A stretch of DNA of 64,000 bases from Sphingobium sp. YR768 (GCF_900111125.1 NZ_FOGE01000024.1:1-64000); one strand, 5' to 3'. Shown: positions 8,576 to 17,576, counted from the stretch's first letter. A program made the numbers and translations. Notes: a model not told the origin generated them from the sequence alone.

Positions 8576-11314
8576 TTGACAATCGCCGATCCAGTAAGCG
8601 AACTCCATTCGACCGCGCTCTTCTCGCAATTACGCCTGCTTAATGCGGACTATGCCGACAGGGCCATCACCTTCCTTGAGGCCGTCGCGCCCATCCTTGC
8701 GAGCACAATCACTTATTTTCCTTTATATACGCGACACGATGCGCATCATGGCTTTCGGGTTATCAAGCGCATTGAACAGATACTGACCCCTGCAAGCTTG
8801 AGTGCAACAGTCCATGAGGCTTTGACCGCACCAAGCATCTATCTGTTGATACTTGCTGCCTACGCCCATGATTTGGGTATGACCGTCTTTGATGACGAGG
8901 CTGATCAGCTTTGTGCCGAACTCGGAATTTCGAGGATGCCGGGCTGGGAACTCGACCCTCGGCTACAAGCCTATCTTCGGCGCGAGCACTCTCGACGGGG
9001 CGGGTCGTATATCGGTGAAAATGCCGCTCGTCTTGCCGTTCCGGTACCGCTCGTGGACGCGCTTGACCGAATTATGCAGGCCCACAACCTGTCCATCGAC
9101 ACTCTCGAAACTCAGATATCCTCGGCCTATGCCGCTCAAGAGAAGCGGATCGACGTTCGCCAGCTCGCAATCATTCTATGTGTGGCGGACGCGCTCGAAT
9201 TTAGTGACACCCGCGTTATAGAGGGTGTGTTTGAGGCGATCGCAGCCGACCCGAGCCCGGCGGCCCATATTTCCTATTTGGAAAACATGAAGCATGTTTG
9301 CATCGGCGACAGTCTTGCGATCGATGAAGACGGACGGGTCCTGGTGTCAGGGACGTTCAGAGATGCGGCTGTCCTGGCACTCGCTCATCGGACCTTCGAT
9401 CAGATGGAAGGCTGGATACGGGGCTATTGCGATCTGGATCGGCGCCTTGATCCCTCAAGGCTTCGTATTCGGCCAGAGCCTTTCCTGCGTACGCTCGCGT
9501 TCCCCGGCGGTCGTTTCGAACGGCTGGGAGTGCGGCTCAACACACGCAACGTCATCGATCTGATCGCATCGAATGCTGTCTGGAAAAACAACGCCGGTCT
9601 TCCGATCCGGGAACTTCTGCAGAACGCTGTGGAAGCATGTCGATATCGGCAATATCATTCCAGCAAAGCAGATGCTTATTCCCCGAAAGTCGACATAGTG
9701 TTCAACCGGGCTCGTCATGAAATTGTCATCTCTGACAATGGGTGCGGAATGACCGAGCGCGTCGTACTCAATAACCTGCTTACGATCGGGAGCAGTCGCT
9801 CCGCGGAGCCGGGCTACGGCAACGCCGACTATGCTCCGATCGCCCGCTTCGGGATCGGCTTCTGGTCGGTGTTTACGATCGCGAAATCAGCCGATGTGAT
9901 CACTGCCTCGTTCGAACCATATCGGGGCGATCCGAGTGCTGCCGCTGCCGCAGACGGCATCTCGTTCAAAGTCGCGCTTGATGACCTGCACGATTATACC
10001 GTGTTCCATGCGACACCTGCGCGCTGCGGGACGACCGTTACGCTGCATCTTCGCGATGATGTTGCGCTCGACGACATTTACGAACGAACAAGGGAGCAGA
10101 TACTCTGCTCAGAAATCCCTATTAGCTTTCGGTTGGATGACGAGGAGTCGACCCTGCCCGATCGTCCCGCTCTGCCAGAGGACAGGCTACTCGGAAGCCG
10201 GGCTGCGATCGTCGACGAATACGGCATACAGGTCTTCCGATGGTCAGGTTCAAAGGGTCATACCGATGCTTCACTGCTTCTCGCCTACCGAATGGTGGAC
10301 GGGAAGCCGACATTCTTGCTTGAGTCAGGAGTGTCGATCCTTAACGCTCTCCCCGGTCTCGCAAGGGGAGTTACCGGAATATGCGGCTTTACGGTGCCGC
10401 TTCGTCTCCGGCACCTGTGCATAGATTTGTTCCGGGTTGGCACCTGCACAGCCAATCGAACGACGCCACGTGGCATCGGCTTTTCGCTGGACCGAACCCA
10501 AATGATCGAGAACGAGGCATCCCTCCAGTTCGAGGAAGAGGTGACCGACCTCATTCATGAGGGTTATCGCGCTTTTTTGCGGGAGACCGGAGGGCAGGAT
10601 CTCCCAACCGTGGCAGCGCTGCGCGAACAGGCAGCCATGCACGGCGGCAACGTCTATGATGTGTTTACCAAGGACGAGCTGTATCAGGCTGTGCGTCGTT
10701 TTCCGGATCTCGCGCCTATCAGACTCTATCCGTTCTCCCAGTCGAAACCGATCTACATCCAACCTGACGAAATTCACAAAGTGCCTGGGCAAGCTTTCCT
10801 GTTGCAACAGACGAGGTTCGCAGGCGTCCAGGGTCCGTTGCAGGTCGACCCAAGCAGCAAGGGGAGCATCGGACTTGCGCGCACGCTCGCGCCGCTATCA
10901 GGTCCAGACGTAGCCACGGTATATGCGATGGCGACCGAGCGCTCCGCCTCGTGGCTGTTCGATGCCGATCCGAATAGCGCAGTCGTGTTCGTCCAGACTC
11001 CGATATACGGGACCGTGCCTCTTCTGCTTGTTGATTTGCAGGCGGTTGACATTCGCAGGCCTGCTGGTGTGCTAGCGGAAGTTTCCGGTCGTTGGAGTGG
11101 GGCTGTGTATCTGCGAGACTTCGAACATCCGAACGGCAAGCCCTATGTCTTCCTTGGCCGGTATCGCATCGTGGTCAAAATCGACAGCCGCCTCGCTAAG
11201 GAGATTGCCATTCTGGTCCGCGATGGTCGTTCGTCGAAACTCGCTGATCTCGTAGCTGACCTCCAGGAGGACGAGGCTGGCTATCCGCCAGCTAGGTTAG
11301 CCGGACTGCTGTGA
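8576..11314 (+). CDS. HD domain fused to Hsp90-like (GHKL) ATPase, putative defence partner of SIR2
   Basis: The product has 912 residues, with a TTG start 9 bases after GAGAAAGG. Residues ~40-290 carry an HD-type hydrolase pattern: RHDAHHGFRVIKRIEQIL (53-70), YAHDLGM (the HD pair at 98-99) and LCVADALEFSD (Asp205). Residues ~335-540 carry a GHKL ATP-binding fold: N-box RELLQNAVEAC (Glu346, Asn350), ISDNGCGM (387-391, D-x-G-x-G) and ARFGIGFWSVF (G2 loop). The arrangement recalls HtpG-like ATPases with an HD domain added in front. The last ~370 residues were not recognised. It probably forms an operon with the SIR2 gene. The HD domain could act on a nucleotide signal and the ATPase could gate SIR2; both are inference. 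All key residues of both domains appear intact. Confidence 0.8.
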   Translation: MTIADPVSELHSTALFSQLRLLNADYADRAITFLEAVAPILASTITYFPLYTRHDAHHGFRVIKRIEQILTPASLSATVHEALTAPSIYLLILAAYAHDLGMTVFDDEADQLCAELGISRMPGWELDPRLQAYLRREHSRRGGSYIGENAARLAVPVPLVDALDRIMQAHNLSIDTLETQISSAYAAQEKRIDVRQLAIILCVADALEFSDTRVIEGVFEAIAADPSPAAHISYLENMKHVCIGDSLAIDEDGRVLVSGTFRDAAVLALAHRTFDQMEGWIRGYCDLDRRLDPSRLRIRPEPFLRTLAFPGGRFERLGVRLNTRNVIDLIASNAVWKNNAGLPIRELLQNAVEACRYRQYHSSKADAYSPKVDIVFNRARHEIVISDNGCGMTERVVLNNLLTIGSSRSAEPGYGNADYAPIARFGIGFWSVFTIAKSADVITASFEPYRGDPSAAAAADGISFKVALDDLHDYTVFHATPARCGTTVTLHLRDDVALDDIYERTREQILCSEIPISFRLDDEESTLPDRPALPEDRLLGSRAAIVDEYGIQVFRWSGSKGHTDASLLLAYRMVDGKPTFLLESGVSILNALPGLARGVTGICGFTVPLRLRHLCIDLFRVGTCTANRTTPRGIGFSLDRTQMIENEASLQFEEEVTDLIHEGYRAFLRETGGQDLPTVAALREQAAMHGGNVYDVFTKDELYQAVRRFPDLAPIRLYPFSQSKPIYIQPDEIHKVPGQAFLLQQTRFAGVQGPLQVDPSSKGSIGLARTLAPLSGPDVATVYAMATERSASWLFDADPNSAVVFVQTPIYGTVPLLLVDLQAVDIRRPAGVLAEVSGRWSGAVYLRDFEHPNGKPYVFLGRYRIVVKIDSRLAKEIAILVRDGRSSKLADLVADLQEDEAGYPPARLAGLL

Positions 11315-11360
11315 TCCATCAAATCGCTGCAGCCAGCGCGACTGCGGCCTACGTTTGATG

Positions 11361-11850
11361 CCGTGATCTGACCCCTACTGAGTGGCCCATGGACTATGAT
11401 AGTCCGGACCAGGAAAGGGACGACGAATGCCGAGCAAGAAGCACAAACCGGAAGAGATTATCGGCAAGTTGCGTGAAGTTGAGATCGTGCTGGCGCAGAA
11501 TGGTACGACCGCCGAAGCCTCCCGTCGGATCGCTGTTACGGAGCAGACCTATTATCGCTGGCGCAGGGAATATGGCGGCCTGAAGACGGATCAGGCGCGG
11601 CGGGTGAAAGACCTGGAGAAAGAGAACGTGGCTTCGCCGGGCGATCTCGGATCTGACATTGGACAAGCTGATTTTGCAGGAGGCTGCCAGGGGAAACTTC
11701 TGAGCCCTGTGCGGTGGCGGCGTTGTATCGATCATGTCCGACGACAGCTTCCGGTGTCCGAGCGACGGATATGCCGGGTATTGGGTCAACATCGATCGAC
11801 ACAGCGCAAGGTTGCGCGCGGGGCGGCTGACGAGCAGGCACTCACGGAGG
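11361..11850 (+). pseudogene. Truncated IS3-family element (orfA and start of orfB)
   Basis: From 11427 the DNA encodes MPSKKHKPEEIIGKLREVEI and then a helix-turn-helix (ASRRIAVTEQTYYRWRREYG), which is IS3-family OrfA. After ENV the expected tail (RAISDLTLDKLILQEAARGN) is in the +1 frame, so orfA has lost a base. OrfB begins near 11700 (RRCIDHVRRQLPVSERRICR) but breaks off at about 11850, before the DDE domain. The left end is probably the TGATCTGACCCC at 11361. The element interrupts or replaces the front of the RES gene that follows. Confidence 0.75.
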
Positions 11851-11851
11851 A

Positions 11852-12118
11852 TATCTCCCCACCCAGGTCATGGCCGACTATCTGGCGCAGCGCATGACGT
11901 CAGCGATCGACGGCATGCTCTACCGCTCGACGCAAACGGGATCGAAAGGGCGCAACATCATGCTGTTCCCCCCCGCAGCAAGGGTCGAACCGCTCGATCC
12001 CATGATCGACATCGAGGCACATGCAAGCTGGATGGAGCCCGAAGATGACCCGGACAGCTTTTCCCTGACCGTCAAGCACCGGACAGAAGCGCACTCGAAA
12101 TGGAGCAACCAGAACTAG
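11852..12118 (+). pseudogene. C-terminal fragment of a RES-domain protein
   Basis: From 11852 the reading GYLPTQVMADYLAQ, IDGMLYRSTQTGSKGRNIML and FPPAARVEP matches the C-terminal part of RES-domain proteins (YLPTQ...DGI.YPSS...G.N.VLF pattern). RES proteins degrade NAD+ and usually act as toxins of type II toxin-antitoxin pairs. The N-terminal two-thirds is missing and the IS3 remnant abuts it, so insertion and deletion probably killed the gene. No antitoxin gene was seen upstream. The open frame from ATG 11870 ends at 12118. Confidence 0.6.
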
Positions 12119-12297
12119 TCGGACGAACGTCGCCCGCCCCTGCGGCTTGACCTCGACAGCCTTTCCCTCGTCTATATATAGGCGACACGCTATCAGACGC
12201 GGCAGCGGTCGCTCACCATCTATCCGGCAGGTAAGCCGGCGGCCGATCCAGGCTTTTGAGATTTGGGCGACACAGACGCGCGGGACAGGAAAAAACA

Positions 12298-12441
12298 ATG
12301 GCGAAAGACGATTTCCGCTGCGACCTTTGCGGCAATTATGCGCCGGCCCATCGACCAGATTGTGCCTTCGGCGTGAGCACTCGTCGCCCTGCTGCAGGAC
12401 AAACGCGCAAGCCGGCATCGCCTCCCGCCAGGCGGGCCTGA
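12298..12441 (+). CDS. Small zinc-ribbon-like protein, 47 residues
   Basis: The ATG at 12298 follows AGGAAAAAAC. The product starts MAKDDFRCDLCGNYAPAHRP and then DCAFGV, so it has a C-x2-C pair and a third cysteine in an H-x3-C context, as in a small zinc-binding knuckle. The tail is basic and proline-rich. It lies 262 bp before the Mrr-STAND gene. No family was recognised; the cysteine pattern and ribosome site are the only support. Confidence 0.4.
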   Translation: MAKDDFRCDLCGNYAPAHRPDCAFGVSTRRPAAGQTRKPASPPARRA

Positions 12442-12703
12442 TTACCCTGTGCCTGCCTATGCCGCACCGAGTGCGCTTTTCCTGCCAGCCGCGCCACTCC
12501 TCGCCTTCCTCCTTCCGGCAGTGGATCGCAGTCCGCAAGGGCCGAGACCCGGCGCAGCCGGGGCTCGGTCGGAGCACAGCGGAGATAAGAGCCACGGTGC
12601 ACGCGCAGCGGGCAGCCGCCAGCCCCTATCCTTGCGCGCACGCACCAGCAGCGCGCCAAAAAGGATATGCAGAGCCGGCGCTGCCGCTCTATAAGAGCCT
12701 TTC

Positions 12704-15013
12704 ATGCCCGATTACGACTTCAGCCAGCTGAGCCCCCATGATTTCGAACTGCTTTGTCGCGATCTCTTTCAGGGCGAGACGGGCCTGACGCTGGAATCCT
12801 TCAAGTCGGGCAAGGATGGCGGGATAGATTTTCGTCATGCGCGCGGCGGCGCGAACATCGTCATCCAGTGCAAGCGGTTCGTCGAAACCGGGGTAGTCGG
12901 TCTCCTGCGTGAGCTAGGCAAGGAGGCCGGCAAGGTGGCGCGCATTGCCCCAAATCGCTACGTTCTGATGACCGCAGTGCCCTTATCGGACGCCAACAAA
13001 ACGCAGATCATAAAGGTGATCGGCAATAACTATCTCGCCAAGGCCGACATCTATGGCCGGGCCGATATCAACAACCTGCTCGGCACGCTCCCGGAGGTCG
13101 AAAGGGCGCACTACAAGCTGTGGCTGGCCAGCACCAACGTGCTCGAATCGGTTCTCCACAATGACGTGGTCATGCAGACCCGGTTCCAGGTCGAGAAGAT
13201 TCATGGCGAGATCAAGCGCTATGTCCAGGGCAACGCCTATCCGCGCGCCCTCGCCGCGCTCGACAAGGACCGCGTCGTGATCCTTTCAGGCCTGCCTGGA
13301 GTCGGCAAGACGACGCTCGCCAACATGCTGCTCTACGAGCATCTGCACCAGGAATATGAGCCGGTCGTAATCCGTCAGGATTTTGCGGAGGGCGAACGCC
13401 TGTTCCGCAAGGGCAGGCGCCAGGTCTTCTATTTCGACGATTTCATGGGCGTGACCTTCCTTGGCGACAAGGGATCAGCCGACCAGCAGCGCGAATATCG
13501 CGCCATCCTCGACTTTATCGAGATGGTGGCGGGGTCCAAGGGCAAGCGGCTCATCCTTACGACCCGGGAGCAGATGTTCCGTCAGGCCTGGGCCGCCTCG
13601 GAACAGATACGCAATGCCGGGCTCGACGAGCGCAGGATGGTCATCCACATGGGCGATTACAGCCGGCGCCAGAGGGCCGAAATCCTTTACAATCATCTGT
13701 TCTTCAGCGACCTGCCGACGGAGTACAGGGACGAACTTTTGCGAGGCGAGTTCTATTTCAAGATCGTCAAGCATGAGAAGTTCAACCCGCGTCTGATTGA
13801 GTGGCTGTCCTCCTATCGGCAGGTGCAGCGCGTCGCTGTGAAGACGTATCAGACCTTTGTCGAAGACATGCTCGCCAACCCCGCCGAGATCTGGCACCAT
13901 GCCTATGAGCAGCAGATCAGCGACGCGGGGCGTTCTCTCCTGCTTGCCTTGTTCAGCCTTGGCGGTAGCGCCAGCGATGCGGATCTGCGGGAGAGCTTTG
14001 GCTCCCTTCACGCGCGGCGCGCAAAGGTTTACGGACTGCAACGCAGGCCGGACGATTTCAGCGCCGCCCGGGCCGAACTGCACGGCGCCTTCATACGACC
14101 GACGGTCTACGGCGCAGTCGAGTTCGTGAACCCGTCAGTCCAGGACTGGCTCAACAGCGTCGTTCGTACCCAGCCCGATACCGTACTCGATCTGGTCCTG
14201 GGAGCGGCATTCTTCTCTCAGATCGAGCGGATCTGGCGGTTTGCGAACTCAAAATTCGCTGGAGAAACCCGCGATATCCTGTGCCGGCACATAGAAAGGC
14301 TCGCACCTCATATCGAGCGGCTCGCGCTTCGCCAGCAGAGCGGCGGCTCGACGGCAGGCACTTCTACATATGTCGGGCCGAGCTTCGAAAAACGCATCTC
14401 CGTCGTTATCGAGATGGCAGATGATTTCCGGGCTCCCGTCTTACTGCCGTTGATCGAGGCGATCATCGCACGTATCGATAAAGTGCGCGAAACCCAATAT
14501 TGCACCATTGCAGACATGATCACCGCCATAAAATGCTATCGGCGCGTGCAGTGGGAGGCGCTGGACCTCATCCAGCCATTTTTCGATCGTTGCGGCGATG
14601 AGCTGGTCGAAAGCGCGATCGCTGAATGCAGTTCGGATGAACTGCGAAACATTCTGTACCTGTTCGAAAACAACGACGCATCCGAGATGGGCGCCGAGCA
14701 TCCATTGCGCGAAGCCCTCCAGGACGCCTATGATAACTTCGTGGAGAACAGCTTTTCCGGCGAACTCGGCACCTGCCAGACCGAGGGATCTTTTACCGCC
14801 CTCATCAACGACCTGGAATATTTCGGACGGGTATTCGATGTCGATGTGTCCCACCAGATTTCGTACATTAACGAGGGGCTGGAGGAATATCAGCTGGCCG
14901 AGGATCAGCGCGCCGACCAACAGATGGAGGATTACCGGGAGCGGCGCAGCATCGAACGTACCAGTGACGAGGGCATACGCGACCTGTTCAGCTCCCTTCG
15001 AACGGAAGGCTGA
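12704..15013 (+). CDS. Mrr-like nuclease fused to STAND NTPase, putative anti-phage protein
   Basis: The product has 769 residues. Residues 1-~130 are an Mrr-type restriction endonuclease fold: SPHDFELLCRDLF (Glu15), KDGGIDFRHARGG (Asp42) and IVIQCKRF (Gln55-x-Lys57), the D-(x)n-QxK active site. Residues ~165-430 form a P-loop NTPase of the STAND kind: VILSGLPGVGKTTLANM (Walker A near 194-205), RQVFYFDDFMGVTF (Walker B near 240) and RLILTTREQMFRQAW (sensor-like, near 285). The C-terminal ~330 residues are probably helical and would be the sensor. This order (nuclease, STAND, sensor) is that of Avs-type defence proteins, though it is much shorter than the large Avs proteins and closer to nSTAND3 proteins. 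It stands alone within the island. The defence role is inferred from family and context. Confidence 0.8.
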   Translation: MPDYDFSQLSPHDFELLCRDLFQGETGLTLESFKSGKDGGIDFRHARGGANIVIQCKRFVETGVVGLLRELGKEAGKVARIAPNRYVLMTAVPLSDANKTQIIKVIGNNYLAKADIYGRADINNLLGTLPEVERAHYKLWLASTNVLESVLHNDVVMQTRFQVEKIHGEIKRYVQGNAYPRALAALDKDRVVILSGLPGVGKTTLANMLLYEHLHQEYEPVVIRQDFAEGERLFRKGRRQVFYFDDFMGVTFLGDKGSADQQREYRAILDFIEMVAGSKGKRLILTTREQMFRQAWAASEQIRNAGLDERRMVIHMGDYSRRQRAEILYNHLFFSDLPTEYRDELLRGEFYFKIVKHEKFNPRLIEWLSSYRQVQRVAVKTYQTFVEDMLANPAEIWHHAYEQQISDAGRSLLLALFSLGGSASDADLRESFGSLHARRAKVYGLQRRPDDFSAARAELHGAFIRPTVYGAVEFVNPSVQDWLNSVVRTQPDTVLDLVLGAAFFSQIERIWRFANSKFAGETRDILCRHIERLAPHIERLALRQQSGGSTAGTSTYVGPSFEKRISVVIEMADDFRAPVLLPLIEAIIARIDKVRETQYCTIADMITAIKCYRRVQWEALDLIQPFFDRCGDELVESAIAECSSDELRNILYLFENNDASEMGAEHPLREALQDAYDNFVENSFSGELGTCQTEGSFTALINDLEYFGRVFDVDVSHQISYINEGLEEYQLAEDQRADQQMEDYRERRSIERTSDEGIRDLFSSLRTEG

Positions 15014-15394
15014 TCATCTCCGCCAGCCCGCACGCGCACCGTCAATCTGGGACCGTCGTCCCCCAAACATATGAAAACGATAGAGGACCGGCCGCCTAGA
15101 TCTGCAGCCAGCGTTTCATCTGTGGAAAGGGCGTTTCCCGATACCCGGCTCGACCCGCACGGCCGGTCCCAGCGCCTTCAAAAAGGCAGTCGTGCGCGCG
15201 AAGACCCCCTCGAAAACGATCATGGCGACCCGAGGAACGAGCAGCCCGGATCCCGGCGGAGAGGCTCGAACAGATATCGTGAATGGCGTCAATCAGGATG
15301 CACCACCGCCCAACGGCACGGGCGACAAGACGATCGCAAATTTGCCTGATATCTCCCACAGGTGTCCAGCAACGGTCATGGAGCAGCAGCAGGA
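15014..15394. other. Intergenic, no convincing gene
   Basis: Several short open frames cross this 380-bp stretch on both strands, but none has family resemblance, a good ribosome site or plausible protein composition. The region is G/C-rich, so chance open frames are expected. GGAGCAGCAGCAGGA at its right end may serve the gene at 15395. Confidence 0.4.
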
Positions 15395-16168
15395 ATGACA
15401 GCCAAGCAGACGCCAAAGCCGATTTCCCAAAAGCCCCTGCCCTCAGGCGTCCGCCTGTCGCTAGAAGCATCGGTCCAGCGCGAAGCGCATGGGCATATGG
15501 GACATCCCGATCCTTATCAGATGCGCGAGTTGAGGGCGCAGGAGGTGACTGCCACGGCCTCGATCTGGATGGCCTTCGCAGCGCTCGCTACCCTTCTGGT
15601 CACATCGGCCGGTACATTCTTCATCTGGCGGCAGATCCGGTTGACCCGTGACGCCGTGCGGGAAGCCATTGCGGCGACAAATGCCGCGGTGGAGGGCAAT
15701 AACATCGCGCGCGAAATCGGTCAGGCTCAGGCCCGCTGCTATCTTTCACCGCGAGACGTGAAGTTCCGGATAGACACCTACGCTGCGCCTCATCTCTATA
15801 TGACCGTACTCAATTCCGGCCAGTCTCCGGCCCGGAACTTCCGATGGACCTTTCAGGTGACCATGAGGCTCATGCCTGACGGCTGGCAGTGGGGAAGCCG
15901 CCTGATCGAACCGGGCGGCGGGCGCGATATCGCGGCACAACAGGGAGAAGCCGTGCAACTGGGCATAGCGGCGGCTAACGCTATGCCCCAAGGCCAGCTG
16001 TCGGATCTGCTGCTTGAACCGACTGTCCGCATCGAGGCCAGAATAGTCGCCAGATGGTCCGATGTCTTCGGCGTCGAACAGGAGGAGACCTGGTTTTACC
16101 AAGCCATCGCTCCAACCGGACTGGACATGGACATACCGATGATAGTCGACTTCCCGGCGCAAGCCTGA
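15395..16168 (+). CDS. Single-pass membrane protein of unknown function
   Basis: The product has 257 residues from the ATG at 15395, which follows GGAGCAGCAGCAGGA; a GTG at 15362 would add 11 residues. One transmembrane helix is clear near residues 55-75 (WMAFAALATLLVTSAGTFFI). It is followed by WRQIRLTRDAVREAIAATN, probably a coiled-coil linker, then a C-terminal domain of about 150 residues rich in beta strands (CYLSPRDVKFRIDTYAAPHL, YMTVLNSGQSPARNFRW). This layout is common in small prophage- or island-borne membrane proteins of unknown role. It is the last gene of the island before the tRNA. Confidence 0.65.
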   Translation: MTAKQTPKPISQKPLPSGVRLSLEASVQREAHGHMGHPDPYQMRELRAQEVTATASIWMAFAALATLLVTSAGTFFIWRQIRLTRDAVREAIAATNAAVEGNNIAREIGQAQARCYLSPRDVKFRIDTYAAPHLYMTVLNSGQSPARNFRWTFQVTMRLMPDGWQWGSRLIEPGGGRDIAAQQGEAVQLGIAAANAMPQGQLSDLLLEPTVRIEARIVARWSDVFGVEQEETWFYQAIAPTGLDMDIPMIVDFPAQA

Positions 16169-16322
16169 TTCGCAAAGACCCAGCAAGCGCGGCAGGCGGG
16201 CGCCGGACGGAAGAAATGACGCCCCCAAGGCTCGCACGGTGAATAGAGGCTTCAACCCGCGGTCAGGGGAGGCCAAGTCGAAGTTTTGCATCCCGCAGCA
16301 AATGTGGGACCGCGTGTGGGAT

Positions 16323-16340
16323 CAGATTTCGCAAAATCTG
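16323..16340. other. Inverted repeat near the tRNA 3' end
   Basis: CAGATTT and AAATCTG flank a CGCA loop, a perfect 7-bp stem. It lies 38 bp outside the tRNA 3' end, on the island side. It could be part of an integrase attachment region or a weak terminator; there is no T-run to decide. Confidence 0.4.
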
Positions 16341-16378
16341 AAATTATCACGCAGTATCAAGGCGTTAAAGCGCTTGAC

Positions 16379-16453
16379 TGGTGACCCCTACGGGAATCGA
16401 ACCCGTGTTTCAGCCGTGAGAGGGCCGCGTCCTAACCGCTAGACGAAGGGGCC
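16379..16453 (-). tRNA. tRNA-Glu (anticodon CTC)
   Basis: Read on the minus strand, the 75-nt gene starts GGCCCCTTCGTCTAGCGG and ends AGGGGTCACCA, with the CCA encoded. The acceptor stem pairs GGCCCCT with AGGGGTC (one G-T). The anticodon arm has loop CTCTCAC, giving anticodon CTC, which reads GAG. The T arm is ACGGG-TTCGATT-CCCGT. The sequence closely follows bacterial tRNA-Glu. Its 3' end faces the accessory island, the orientation expected of an integration site. Confidence 0.95.
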
Positions 16454-16586
16454 ATGGGCCGCATCGGCGGCTGGCAGGGGAGGGGCTTTAGCAGGCGCGC
16501 CGGTCGCGTCAAGCCCCAGTCTCACAAGGCGACCTCATGGCAATGGCAAACCACGCCAAAGCATGCGCCTCCCGCCATCGCCCATT

Positions 16587-16616
16587 AAAAAACCACCCCA
16601 TGCAAGCATGGGGTGG
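16587..16616 (-). terminator. Intrinsic terminator downstream of the SapC gene
   Basis: CCACCCCATG and CATGGGGTGG form a 10-bp stem around a 4-nt loop. On the minus strand the hairpin is followed by TTTTTT. It lies about 170 bp past the SapC stop and also shields the tRNA from read-through. Confidence 0.85.
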
Positions 16617-16787
16617 CCAAGGTTCAGGGAGGAGACGCTTCCAAAGGGGGAAGCGCCCATATGACACACCCGAAAGGGGGGCAGGTGCGCCATATATTTG
16701 ATAGATAGGGCAGGTCGCATCCCCTTGCAAGAGGGGCGCGGCCTGCCTTCCATCAAATTTTTCAAACCGTTCGGGTTAACTTCTCAT

Positions 16788-17576
16788 TCAGGCTTCAGCC
16801 GGCTCCGGCGCGGCGGGCACGGCGATCGGGCCCTTGCCCTGGCCGACCTGACCTTCGAAGATTTCGCGCATCAGCTGGAGCGAGAAGAGGTGCGCATAGA
16901 TCAGCGGCAGCATGCCGTTCTGGTTGATCTTGCGCAGCTGGTCGCCACGCAGGTCGCGCAGCTTTTCCTCGTTGATCATCTTGAAACCGCGATAGACGAA
17001 GGGCTGCTCGGCGATCGGAGTCTGGATCGATACTTCGCCGTCCATCAGCAGGTCCATTTCCTGAAGATCCTTCACGAACTGGCCGGTGCGGGCCGCCGCC
17101 TGCTCGAAATCTTCGCAGAATTTCAGCACGCCCTGGGTCAGCTCGCTCGGCTTGCCGTCCACGAACAGCGGCTGGCCTTCTTCACCCGCGCCGACCGCCG
17201 GGCTGGTGGGGTCGAAGCACAGCGACAGTTCGTCACTTTCCTGACGCAGCTTGGCCAGCATCCAGGGGTAGCGGCGAACATAGGCCGGGACATAGGCCGG
17301 ACCGCGCAGCTTGCCTTCGTCATCGACGAAGATGTTCACGCCTTCGTTCAGGCCCATCAGCAGCAGCGGCACGGAATCGGCGCCGGCCGAAAAGATGATC
17401 GGCGCAAAACGCTGAGCCGGCACGAATTCGTCGATGGTCAGCGGAACGGCATGCTGCGACACCAGGAAGGGGGCAGCCTCGACCGGCTTCACCTTGTAAT
17501 CGATATGATCGACACTGCTCAGCGGCAGCAGGTCATTGTAGAAGATCGGCAGGGTATTCACGGGCGCGCTGGCCAT
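16788..17576 (-). CDS. SapC family protein
   Basis: The product has about 262 residues from the ATG at 17576 (MASAPVNTLPIFYNDLLPLS); in-frame starts at 17588 and 17618 would add 4 or 14 residues. It matches the SapC family: VSQHAVPLTIDEFVPAQRFA, PIIFSAG and PLLLMGLNEGVNIFVDD near the front, and GDQLRKINQNGMLPLIYAHL near the end. The family is named after a Campylobacter S-layer gene. In Sphingomonads and Caulobacter, SapC genes often sit near TonB receptors and tryptophan halogenases; their biochemical role is not settled. Here it stands alone, with a terminator downstream. Confidence 0.85.
   Translation of the reverse strand: MASAPVNTLPIFYNDLLPLSSVDHIDYKVKPVEAAPFLVSQHAVPLTIDEFVPAQRFAPIIFSAGADSVPLLLMGLNEGVNIFVDDEGKLRGPAYVPAYVRRYPWMLAKLRQESDELSLCFDPTSPAVGAGEEGQPLFVDGKPSELTQGVLKFCEDFEQAAARTGQFVKDLQEMDLLMDGEVSIQTPIAEQPFVYRGFKMINEEKLRDLRGDQLRKINQNGMLPLIYAHLFSLQLMREIFEGQVGQGKGPIAVPAAPEPAEA

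Noticed and set aside
15071..15349. A 92-codon frame after the Mrr-STAND gene.
   Set aside because: Arg/Ser/Gly-rich composition without ribosome site or family match.
16239..16442. A 67-codon frame overlapping tRNA-Glu.
   Set aside because: Its end (GDPYGNRTRVSAV) is simply the tRNA translated, a common annotation artefact.
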